Positions 14,100-24,180 of a stretch of 64,000 nucleotides of DNA are shown here, in pieces. The position numbers and the translations under genes are program-made. Each line of letters starts with the position of its first letter. Position 1 is the first letter of the stretch. The notes under the pieces were generated by a model, which saw only the letters and a list, made by a program, of their open reading frames with translations, had not been told where the DNA came from and did not search any database. The stretch is taken from positions 26,364,464 through 26,428,463 of the forward strand of contig NC_054746.1 of NCBI RefSeq assembly GCF_018143015.1, read 5' to 3'. The DNA is from Lytechinus variegatus (taxonomy: Eukaryota > Echinodermata > Echinoidea > Temnopleuroida > Toxopneustidae).

Positions 14100-17000
14100 A
14101 ATGCTCTCTTATTTTTAATGGGGTGTGTTAGGATTCTTTTTTTTTAATTAACCATCCACGTGGGAACTATACATTCTGATTGCAGTATAATAGTGATAAA
14201 TCTTTCTTGAGAGAGTGAATATCCATTACTGAAAATAAGGTGCAGTTATGTTTTGCCCCAGATATCATCATGAAGAAGGTTATGATGAAACACATCATAG
14301 TGTAAAAAGACAAGAGAAAATGCCACATTTCCATTTTATTAATCTTAATTTAGTAGATACCTGACAGAGTTTACAAAGTGAGTTCAGTAGCCACTGTAGT
14401 GATAGTTGCATATTACCAGAATTCCTGGTACTAAAAGGCAAACAGGTGATGTTTGCTTCATTTGCAGTGTCATAACAATGCATAACAAAGTCATGGCATA
14501 AGGGAAAGGAAGAGCATGTTTTAAACTGGTTGAAAAATTGCCAAAATAATGCAAGCATAGTTTAAAATAAACACCTCCCCACAGCCCTTTGCCTAACCTA
14601 ATGTGAACTATAGGGCCATTTAGTGTCCTAACTGATATCAGTTTTCATACTTTATATTTCCGACTTCATGTCTGATCCACAATTTAAAAAAAAGAATCAG
14701 AAGGAATGGAATGAAACAAAAATGATGGAAGATATTTTCACAGTTTTATTTTTATTTAATATCCAATAAGAAAATTTTAAAAATACTAAAAAATTACAAT
14801 TACTGTACCAAAGCATTACATTCCGTCCATTACCTAACACCTATGAACAAGTTTATAAATTGAATTTGGGCAGAAATGACCACATGAGATTTATATTTAC
14901 ATTACATTGAATCTGTTAACCATATTGTAAATCATACTGCATGAATAATTTGTTCTTGCTGTTTTATCTTTATTTGAGGACTCATTCATACTTATACATT
15001 GAAATGAATTTTTAATGAAAACAAAAAAAATACACTGATACGAATTCTAAACCCAAAACATTGAATGAATGATAGGGTTATGTTTGAATGGGTTGGACAC
15101 ATCAGACAGGTTAAAATAATGACCTTCACATGTCCATACACCTACTCTAGTAATACTTTATACGTATGAGCATACAGAGCAGTAAATAAAAATTATACTG
15201 AATGTTAGTTAGCCCTTAAGAGAACATACACCTATCTCGCAAGTCTAGAGAACTTCTCGACTGCAACACAAATTCGCAATCAGTTTTGAAATTTGAAATG
15301 TCTGGTAATTCATTTGAACAAAAAGCACACGTAACAATGATTTCTATTGGCAATTCCAAGGTTAACGATTGATTTCTTTGAGTAATTTTGAATCATGGGA
15401 TCCAGTGCTTCACAACACAAAGCTTAGCAATTAATGGTAAGGTTGATTTTACGATTGCATTGAACTTTACATGCAATCAATTTTACAAATCAATTGTATG
15501 GTAGTGATTGTACAATAAATTGCTACAGCATTTTGTCACAGGCCTCAAATATTTTATTATATGTATATTGAACAAATTTTTTCACAAAATATTTTTAATC
15601 ATTGAAAACGAAATGAAGCAGCTGCTGATTATGTTGTCAAAGGAAGTTGGTATTTTCATATTTTTATGGGGCTTATTGATTGTTGCATGTTCCCCAATCT
15701 ATATATGTTCTTGCCTGAAATTACAAATATTTTTTTTTGTAAATAGACAGTATACATGTATATGCATTTGTGAAGGACATTTTAACCTGTAAAAAAAGAA
15801 TGATACTGAATGTGTGTGCATTATGATTACGTGAACAAGAATTTTTTTAAACCTGATTTATATTTTAGTTTTTGTCCAATTGGATCAAAGATGAATGTTG
15901 TATTTGTAAACAAATCAAATTAAATTTTGATGCTGCTATCTTTTTACCCTCTCGCAGTCAAAGTACAGTAAGAGTATTGAGCATTGCACCTGTCTATCTA
16001 TGCATCCCCAAAGTGATTTCCATGCAATATACCCAATAACTTGTAATAATTTCATGGGGTGTATAAAAGGTAGACCACATGTAAATTCTGAATAATTACT
16101 TCAAGCAAGAGCACCTATGTGCACCCATGAACACATTACATACAAAATGAATTGAATTTTCTTTTAGGATTTGACAATCAACAGTGTTAATTAATGATAA
16201 TTAGTTATTTTTGTTCGTATAGGTTTGTGTAAAAAGAAAATGTTTATTTCCTGAACGTTGGTATTGGATTGGGTCCTCTTTTATGAATGCTGAATATTAA
16301 TACATAATCCTTTAATAAAGGATTCCCAAAGGCAACCAAGTTAGACTCCTAATAATAAGAACATAAGCACCAAATTATGATAATTCATTGTTGTATAGTC
16401 TTATATACTATTGTTTTGTCCTCTTTTCCTCATATTTGAACAAAAATATGCATATTCATGAACACATGTCATAGACACATACATATACCACACCCAAAAT
16501 TTATAGGCTTATTATGGTAATAATGAATTTATTTTTGTACAAAATTAATTTTAGATAGCCTGTGTTGGGATTATGTCTTACATTGTACAATGAAGTAATG
16601 ACCTTGTTTCATAAAATGAAAAAAAAAGAAGTTAGCTGAAATTACCTCTTATTAGCAGTAAGCAAGATTGTAACAATGACAACTGTTGATATCTGTTCAA
16701 ATTATTTATGAAACAAGGACATGTCTTCTTTCTGACAGTGTGAACTTGAATAAGATGGTGCCTTCAATTAAGTTATTGAATAGCATATTATTCTAGCGAG
16801 ATTATATAGTTGCATGAATTCCAAACAAATGTTTGAAAATGACTGTTAAGTACTATTTTGAACACAAATATAAATGATTGGTGATACTCTTTGGATCAAT
16901 TGATTTTGGTGAAAATTGTCTTTACTTTATTTTGCTGAGATAACAAACATTCCATTTTAGCCTTTTTAATGATTAACTTATTGATCAATATACATTTAAT

Positions 17001-17480
17001 CTAATGTATGCATATAAATTATATATTTAAAATGCTGTAGTTATTTAAGTTTAAAAATGTATGAAATATGTTAAGTAATAATCATGAATAAACATGAACA
17101 TGTACAGTAATGTCCAATATAAGTACTTACATTTATCAATGGAACCCATTCCCCTCAAACCATCAAATTGAACTTATTTCATAACGAATAGAAACATTAC
17201 AAAAGTAATATTCGTTGAAGCCCCATATCTTTTCTCTTTTTAAAACATATGTACAATTAGTGAAACAAACCAATTTTTAGCATAGCTTTGAGGAAATAAT
17301 TGGTTAAAAGTAAGTTTTATGGACCCACTCATCATGGGCCCATATGGGCTGCCATATTAATGAAATTCTGGATCTGCCAGTGTTGTCCACATCAGTCGGT
17401 GTTCACATAATGAGATTTCATTATTCTTCTCTATGGGCAAAGGCATCCTTGACCATTCTTTTATACATTACAGTGTGTGC
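14100..17480. other. AT-rich intergenic stretch between MOK and the next repeats
   Basis: No gene, RNA or clear repeat structure was recognised. Short ORFs on both strands here resemble no family and have no splice context. Part may be an extended MOK 3' UTR. Confidence 0.5.
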
Positions 17481-17482
17481 AC

Positions 17483-18345
17483 AAAGGTCAAGTCCACCCC
17501 CCCAAAATGTAGATTTAAATCAAGAGAGAAAAATCAAACAAAGACGAAAAAATTTCATCAAAGTTGGATGTAAAATAAGGCATTTTAATGCCATTTTAAA
17601 GTTTCACTTATTCTTAACAAAACAGTTATATGCATTACTCGGTAATAGGCACATTAGAGCAACAATGTCTCTCACTGCCCATTTCTTACGTTTTTTATTG
17701 TTTGAATTATACAATATTTCAATTTTAGTAAAACTTTAAAATGTCATGACTTTTAAAAAATTTCAATTATGATGAAATTGTTTTATTGTTACGCATGTTG
17801 GATTTTTTCCCCTATTCAAATCAACTTTTTGTTGGGGGTAGACTCGTCCCGCATACATTCGTAATTCCGAAGCTTCCTTATTCCGAAGCTTCGTTATTCC
17901 GAAGGTTCGTATTTCCGAAGGTTCGTTAGTCCGAAAACGAAATGAGGTTCGTAATTACGAAGGTTCGTTAGTCTGAAAACGAAGTGAGGTTCGTAAATCC
18001 GAAGGTTCTTTAACCCGAAAAAGAAATGAGGTTCGTAATTCCGAAGGTTCGTTAGTCCGAAAACTAAATGATTAACTTACCTTATTTTGATTTCGGACTA
18101 ACGAACCTTCGGAACAACAAACTTTATTTCGTTTTCGGATTAACGAACCTTCGAAACAACGAACTTTATTTCGTTTTCGGATTATCGAACCTTCGGAATA
18201 ACGCCACAAATGTTTGGATTAACGAACCCTTTTACGTTTTCGGATTAACGAACATCGAGGTATAGGCAATTTATGTGTTTCGGAATTACGAACCTTCGGA
18301 ATAAAGAACCTTCGGAATTACGAAGTGTAACCGACTTGTCCTTCA
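17483..18345. mobile_element. family A element, copy 2, shortened and split by a fold-back element
   Basis: The family A left end (AAAGGTCAAGTCCACC) begins at 17483. Its right end (CAACTTTTTGTTGGGGGTAG) is reached at about 17840. There the final bases are interrupted by the compact fold-back element at 17850-18332, after which the family A terminus resumes (GACTTGTCCTTCAG). The centre is shorter than in the full copies, implying an internal deletion. Confidence 0.7.
17850..18332. mobile_element. compact fold-back element with subrepeat arms
   Basis: The left arm is built of TTCCGAAGGTTCGTTAGTCC-like units and the right arm of their reverse complement (AACGAACCTTCGGAATAACG-like). The outer ends are GCATACATTCGTAATTCCG and, inverted, TTACACTTCGTAATTCCG. 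It is flanked by GACTCGTCC (17841-17849) and GACTTGTCC (18333-18341), a 9 bp near-identical pair that fits a target-site duplication in the end of a family A element. The ORF through the right arm (18068-18265) only translates the repeat. The 2 kb element at 41886 has the same arms. Confidence 0.75.
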
Positions 18346-18773
18346 GGCAGGATAAGGCATGTTTGCCAATCCTAAGAACAACAATATATTTTGTTACTAA
18401 GGAAAGTTTGCTGGGTACTTGAATTTAGTAATAAGAGAGATACAGATGTTGTCAAGCATATCATATTATTTGCTCTATTCACAAATTAATGTATGTAATA
18501 TTAGGGAATTATCATGCATAATTTGTGTATATTTGTTCCAAAGAACAATAAAAAACATTGAAAAGATCAAATGTACTTTTCGTAATTCCTTGTCTGTTGG
18601 GTGTATTGACTTGTTTGTTATTATAGTATATGTTATGATAGGCAGACCTGGGTTCCATTTCCTAATAGTAACAAATGCACAAAGAATAGGCCAATCAGAT
18701 CGGTAGGTTTTATGAAAAGGAGCTCCGGCCACTATTTTCTGCACAGTAAATAAAGAAATGTTGTTAAAGCCTG

Positions 18774-18897
18774 TCACTCTAACAACGTGTTGTTTGAACT
18801 TTTTTGTAATCGTTTAAACTTTTTAAACAACTTGTTTATAAAGTTTAAACAGTAGTTGGGCTTAAACAACGTGCTTTAAACAGCGTTTTTACAGTGT
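18774..18897. mobile_element. small MITE-like element with CACTCTAACAAC / TTTTACAGTG ends
   Basis: The left end is TCACTCTAACAACGTGTTG. The right end reads AACGTG..AGCGTTTTTACAGTGTA, an imperfect inverted copy. TTTAAAC and its complement recur throughout in both orientations. It is about 124 bp and non-coding. The CACTCTAA end resembles the ends of the elements at 47059 and 52497. Confidence 0.5.
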
Positions 18898-19030
18898 AAA
18901 AGCTGTCAGTATTGACTGTCAGCTTTCACATCATTGAAGTCTGGTTTCGATTGGCTGAGAAGCACTGTTTCTATGATAACTCAAGAAGAGAATGACAAAT
19001 GGTTGATGCTAACAAGTATCGTGTAACAGT
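18898..19030. repeat. repeat sharing the GATTGGCTGAGAAGCACTG block
   Basis: It contains GCTGTCAGTATTGACTGTCAGC, then GATTGGCTGAGAAGCACTG and TATGATAACT. The same order of blocks, better preserved, is found at 34088-34255 and partly at 63084-63195. It is probably a decayed inverted-repeat element. Confidence 0.5.
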
Positions 19031-19585
19031 ACCGTGACCGTAGTGTTCCTTTAGGAGATTAGAGTGGGGTAAAGAAAGAGGAAACTTGTCAAGAATTCAA
19101 TGATCTCGAATTGTAATCAAGAAAGTGACTCGTATCACTTATATATCATGAACGTAGGAGGAAAGAGGACCACATACTCTAGCCTAGTTTGCACCATGGT
19201 TTGATATATCTTATCAGCTGTACACCCATGTGTAGTATCGCAATATGTTTAATTCCCGATCAAGGTGAAGTCCTTATGGACGGTGACGTGTCAACAAGAG
19301 CACCCAAGCAATTGTTTGACGATTTTGTAAATGACAGTCATATTCAACTTAGGGAGTGAATATATTTCTTTTCATTCGCTCCTTGTTTGATATTCCCAAA
19401 TATTAAAGCAGAGTGTTATTAGATGGGTAGGGTGCATGCCAACACTTTATCGCCGGTCTTAGGTGTAAACGTTACATGTTGATTCCTTTTTGTAGTCTCT
19501 GGTTATTTTGAAAGTGACATTTAAGAGGATGAATCTCTCATTAAACTCTTTTACCTCCGCCGTTTCAATGAGTAAAATTGTTCTT

Positions 19586-21672
19586 TCAAAAGAATTCGCT
19601 GAATATCGTGGGCAGATCTTCTTCCCGATAGTCCTTCACTATAAACGAATCACCGTCATGAGCTCCTCGAACCATCGCTGACAGAACTTGGGGGGGGGGG
19701 GAGAACATGAATGAAGACGAATTGAATAGCATTAACACCATAGAAGTGTTCTTTATGATTTTAATTACAAGTTGAAAAAGAGAAAAAAATACAGAAAGTT
19801 TAGAAGAAGAGAACGAATCTCACTTTTCCTTTTACAAAAAGTTTGACCCTCACCCTTATACTCCATAGCACAAACACACTCGCACACGCCTCATACAACA
19901 CTTGCGTCAAAACTATAGTAGGCCCAATTGTTACTCTATAAACATGATAAACTTTCTATCCAATAGATATGGACAAATGAAAAAAAAGGCCAAAACTATA
20001 AAATTGAAGACTAAGTGCATGTGTTCATAAAACTTGATCATGGTAATTGATGTATGTGTTGTTTTTTTTTATCAGATCTGACGTACAACTTTCCTTGATT
20101 TACTAGTTACTAGGTTGAATCAGAGAAAACAGGACTTGTAGGATAAAAAGTCCAACAAGTCCTCTTTCAAAACGTGCTTGCTTAACTTTCGCCCGTTTGC
20201 CCCATTTCCCAATTTTTTTTATTTCTTGAAAAATCATAACGGCCTGTCGTCCACGGGGCCGTCCCCTTCCACCCCCCCTCCCCTCTAGGCACCGCCCCCG
20301 ATAACTCCGGCTACAATATGAGGCTCGATCGTTTTAGAAAATGGGTCAAAATCATTCTTACCTTTCCCCTCTTGTGGGCGAAATAAACACAAGACTTTCT
20401 TCTTCATAAGTTGCGCTCTTCCAAGCTCGACACCAACTCCGAGGGACGGTTGGGTAACCTCGGCAACCACCACTACAGTAGAAGGGGGTTGGGGTGGGGG
20501 AGAAAGTTATCATTGATGGATGATAATCATGAAGATCGATATTTTTCAGGAATATAAATTCTCACGTGCTTGGTATAAGGATTATGGTTGGATTCTTTGG
20601 AATGTTCAAAAGTAGTATTTATTTGGCTGCTCATCCCGAACACTGCATGAATGAATGGTTTATTTCCAATTAGTCGCCAATGCGTCCAATTGCCAACTCG
20701 TCTACTATCATTTGGTCTACCATCAGTTCGTCCACTCACCACATGGTCTACATTTAGGAGTAGTCTAATGCCATTCCGTCTAATAACCAGTTGGTCCAAT
20801 AACCATTAGAAAAAAAACTACCATTTAGTCCATATACCATTTGGTCTAATTGGACTAAGTGTTCAATATTATTGGACCAAATGATTGTTAGACAAAATGT
20901 TGATGGACGTAATGGCATTAGACTAAATGAAAGTAGACCATGTGGTGAGTGGACAAACTGATTGAAGAACAAAAGATAGTAGACGAGTTGGCAATTGGAC
21001 GCATTAGCATTAGACGAATTGGAAATAAACCATTTATTCATGTTGGCAATTTACCGAACGAATTATAAGCAATCCTAAAAGTAGAGGGCGCCAGGGTATT
21101 TCGATGAGGGCATTTTGGATAGCATTTTTTCAAAGAAAAATATTGTGAATACACAAGCCTCGCTCCATTTTTTAAGATTATCCTTTCTTCCATTTATCAT
21201 TATTCTTCATTTGTTATTATACGGAAAATGATGGGGTCTTTGTTATCAAATTCGAATTCTTCTCATTCATTCACCATGAAATATGAAATTAAACTCATTC
21301 ACATATTAGCGATAAAACATGATTACACAATAAAAGGAAACGCACGAATGACGATATGGAGGGCCAGCAAAAAAGAAGTACTGAAACGATCAAACTATAG
21401 AATAGGTAATTACATAAATATTCAAAAACTTAAAAAAACAAGAAGATAAATTTGGCGTACCGTCAGAAGAATCGAGCCATGCGATGTCTTGTTGATATAT
21501 CTCTGTTTCTGTCATATCTGAACAAACAAAGTTGGTAGGAAACATTGGGTCACGAAAATGATTTTGAATTATTGCCAAAATTATTATATTCATTAATAAT
21601 TTCGAAGCCATCTAAAACCTAAAGATTTTCAAAGAATTAATGTCATAGGTGTCCCATTCTGCGCCTAACTGG

Positions 21673-21739
<67 letters not shown>

Positions 21740-22654
21740 AAAGTTATACATGTACAACAGCTTTTGGCAACTCTTTTTTATTTAAATATTGTAAGAAATG
21801 GATGAAGAGAACATTGTTCATTGTTCAAAACTCACCTTCACCCGACAAAGGAATATATAATTGGTATAGTGTCGAAAATCTGTCTATCTGACGGTCAATC
21901 GGATCGGGCTCGCCCTAGCTACTTACCGTCTCTGTGGTCTAGTGGTTAAGGCACCGGCGTTCAAAGCTGGGGGCCCGGGTTCGATTCCCGGCAGAGACAT
22001 TTTTTCGGCATCACCAATTTTTCCAAAGGGTAGATAGCTCTGGGGAACCTTGATTTAAGCTACGCCTACCATTGTTCTCTTCATACATTTCTTACAATAT
22101 ATATATATATATATATATACGCGGGATGATACGCCCAGTTATTCGATATAATCCAATTTAGTTTTACCGTTGTATCTTCTCAGGACAATTGTTTTTTTCT
22201 AGAACACTCATCTTCTACACTCTAAAACATATTGTATTAAAAAAGTTTATAATACGGAGGAGTGAGAGGACCACATCAAGCATTTTACACTAAGATAGCA
22301 CTGAAATCCGTGTATTTGGTGTTGTATATTCACAGATGGTGTCGATCGATCTTAATCATGTTAACATCGTAGCTTTTTCAGTGCAGGCCCTACCATGCAG
22401 GCTTTGAACACCCGATTTAAAAATCCTTGAAAACATCATTCATGAAAAGGAAAAATTAAACGAAACGCGAAAAAATAGAAGTGAAGATAAGACCTACCAG
22501 CTTCAATCTTCAGGACATCCTTGTTTCCAATGACTTCTGTCAAAACCTTTCCATATTGCTTGAGTTTATGGATAATCCTGGAGTAGAGTTCCGCATCTTG
22601 ACGTCCACCCTGGATGCTGCCACAAAAATAGATCTTCAAATCTTTGGTATCCAT
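19586..22654 (-). CDS. DNPH1: DNPH1-like 2'-deoxynucleoside 5'-phosphate N-hydrolase, copy 1
   Basis: Minus-strand exons are 22654-22498 (ATG at 22654), 21517-21461, 20472-20362 and 19686-19586 (TGA). Phases fit and give 141 aa, versus about 163-174 in mammals. Family members cleave the N-glycosidic bond of deoxynucleoside monophosphates, releasing base and 2-deoxyribose 5-phosphate, and sanitise hydroxymethyl-dUMP. Visible motifs are IYFCGSIQGGR (phosphate loop), YQQDIAWL (the Asp equivalent to rat Asp69), VVAEVTQPSLGVGVELGRA (Glu equivalent to rat Glu93), LCLFRP, and VLSAMVRGA (Ser equivalent to rat Ser117). The loop residue that is Arg in rat Rcl (Arg19, GSIR) is Gln here (codon CAG), which may impair catalysis. 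The last acceptor lies behind a run of 12 C on the coding strand; I chose CAAG| because it restores VLSAM. Introns hold a tRNA-like gene and a miniature transposon. The paralogue is at 29972-36211. Confidence 0.9.
19691..20361. other. last intron of DNPH1 copy 1, with a repeat fragment
   Basis: Between 20080 and 20165 a decayed copy of the repeat seen at 63084-63195 is recognisable (ACAACTTTCCTTGAT, then GGATAAAAAGTCCAACAAGTCC). The remainder is AT-rich with a poly-G/poly-C tract at the acceptor side and shows no gene. Confidence 0.4.
20647..21042. mobile_element. inverted-repeat element with iterated GTCTAAT/ATTAGAC motifs, copy 1
   Basis: The left arm contains ATGGTTTATTTCCAATTAGT, CAATTGCCAACTCGTCTACT and CCACATGGTCTAC. 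The right arm carries the reverse complements in mirror order (GTAGACGAGTTGGCAATTGG, GGAAATAAACCATTTATTC). Between them is a series of short GGTCTAAT / ATTGGACCA motifs. It is about 395 bp and non-coding. Related copies are at 33228-33545 and, much decayed, 28830-29160. It lies in the intron between exons 2 and 3 of DNPH1 copy 1. Confidence 0.7.
21676..21729. repeat. (TA)n microsatellite
   Basis: A TA dinucleotide run of about 54 bp, followed by a short TG run. A second TA run (about 22097-22120) lies on the other side of the tRNA-bearing unit. Confidence 0.95.
21786..22100. mobile_element. inverted-repeat unit carrying a tRNA-like gene, flanked by TA runs
   Basis: The left end ATATTGTAAGAAATGGATGA continues into AGAGAACATTG (to 21816). 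It is mirrored at 22100-22071, with one main mismatch over about 30 bp. The tRNA-Glu-like gene sits between the arms. Both ends abut TA-rich sequence, consistent with an insertion in, or expansion of, a TA microsatellite. No target duplication can be separated from the TA runs. Confidence 0.6.
21928..21999 (+). tRNA. tRNA-Glu (anticodon TTC)-like gene
   Basis: The cloverleaf can be drawn by eye. Acceptor arms are GTCTCTG/CAGAGAC and the D-arm GTCT..AGGC has the loop AGTGGTTA. The anticodon stem CCGGC/GCTGG (one G-U) has the loop GTTCAAA, hence anticodon TTC. The variable region is 4 nt, and the T-arm CCGGG/CCCGG has the loop TTCGATT. The A box (TGGTCTAGTGG) and B box (GGTTCGATTCC) match eukaryotic tRNA-Glu. 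A T-run at 22000 fits Pol III termination. Position 32 is G where a pyrimidine is usual. It lies in intron 1 of DNPH1 copy 1 on the opposite strand, inside a small inverted-repeat unit, so it may be a dispersed tRNA-like repeat rather than a working tRNA. Confidence 0.75.
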
Positions 22655-22783
22655 CTTATCCCGTCAGAACTCAAGACTGTCCTTGATGTGTTCCTCTATC
22701 TTCTTCAAGGCATAGCAGCGGGTGATAAAATGTGATAGGCGACGTTGGGTATACGCAGCTGTCATCCCCAAATAACAGTAATA
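22655..22783 (-). other. 5' region of DNPH1 copy 1 with a short coding-like stretch
   Basis: On the minus strand a possible AG acceptor (GATGACAG) is followed by an open frame with a charged helix-like end (YALKKIEEHIKDSLEF). It stops at a TGA three codons before, and in frame with, the DNPH1 ATG at 22654. It could be 5' UTR, the end of a lost upstream exon, or chance. I do not recognise the peptide. Confidence 0.3.
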
Positions 22784-22789
22784 TATTAA

Positions 22790-23935
22790 AAATACCTCCC
22801 CGCAATTTCAAGAACCATTTAATGTTACCATTATCAAATCGAATAATGCCTATATACTCCGAGAGAAAAAAAGTGATTCAACAAATATTGACAATTAATT
22901 TGCGAAGTAAATATGCATACCCCACGCAGACTAAAGCACCCTTTCAGGGCACTCGCAGAAAAACTCTTGAGGCCCTAACTGAAAGCAGGGACGAGAGCTG
23001 AAAGTGATAAAGGAGTGATAGAGTAGTGGTTCAGGATTTCAATACTTTAAATCATATGCACAATTTTGTCTTTTTATCTTCGATTGAAATAAATGTCAGC
23101 AAATTAATGCATGAATTATGTGTAGGACCTAGCATGAAGAAATAAAAGCATATCACTTCCCCAACTCTCCCCTCAATGAAATAATATCAGAAGGTTTCTT
23201 CTACCTTGATACCTTTGTGTAAAGAAGCCTATTTTTTGGACGCGAAAAACTGGGAATGGAATTGATATTTATTTCTGTATCTTCTTTGAATGTAAGGAGT
23301 GATCAGCTTCACAATGCCACTTCGTAAAGCAAATAAAAGTAATCTTCAAGTGTTCCAATTTTAATAGAAACGTGAGAAGATAAAATGTGATGGTGTTCAT
23401 TCATTTTTTTTTTCTCAATCGTGCATGCGTTCTAGAAAAGTGGCTGAATGCGGGTTACTGTATAATATACATTGTATATTATGAAAGAATATTTAAAATG
23501 CAAGCAAAAAATAAACAGAAATGGAAATGAACTGAAGAAAGAGAGGTTTCACCAGAGAAAGAAGCTGGATTCATCGGAACAGAATATGGGGACCTAAAGA
23601 GCAGATTCGTAGCTATGGTTTTCAGTTTGAGGGTTCGACCTTGGCTGAAAAAAGTTGACAAGCAAAAAACAAACAACAACAAATAAAAATGATCAGTCAA
23701 CACGCTTAGGTAACTCGTCTCCGAAATAATTGAAAAAAAGTGTTATCAGTCAAAAATTGGTCAGCTCGTCGCCCCCGGCCCCGCAAAAAACGGTTTTCCT
23801 TCCCATTTTTTTACTTGCTTTTTAAAATGTGAACAAGATGAAAATAAAGCAAGATGACAGAATGAATGTGATACACCCTAACCTATAACTCTCCCTATAC
23901 AAATCTGTACAATCATTTAAAAGACATCTAAACAC
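22790..23935. other. intergenic stretch upstream of DNPH1 copy 1
   Basis: No supported gene. The sequence is AT-rich with scattered short ORFs. The promoter of DNPH1 copy 1 is expected here but no TATA box or other element can be assigned with confidence. Confidence 0.4.
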
Positions 23936-23940
23936 ATATC

Positions 23941-24180
23941 AGGGGCGGATCCAGGATTTCCCGAAGGGGGGGGGGGCATTTTCCGATGAAAAATTTGACA
24001 AGCAAAAGTTTTTAACCCCAAATTAAGGATACTACGTCCCCGAAAAATTTTGATCAGCAAAAAAAAAAAGGAGGTCTTCACTTTCAAAGTGTGTTTGGGG
24101 GGCACACTTCTGTTTTATCGGCATTTTTCATTACAAATTTTAATTTTGCTTCTCAAGGGGGGGGGGGGGCGGACGGGCCG
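23941..24180. repeat. GGCGGATCCAGGATTT repeat with poly-G tracts
   Basis: It begins CAGGGGCGGATCCAGGATTT, then a poly-G tract, TTTGACAAGCAAAA, TCTTCACTTTCAAAG and a second poly-G tract before GGCGGACGGGCC. The same order of blocks is seen at 52780-52923 and 59829-59900 (split by the giant fold-back element) and in part at about 28390-28440. It is non-coding, and the superfamily cannot be told from this window. Confidence 0.6.
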
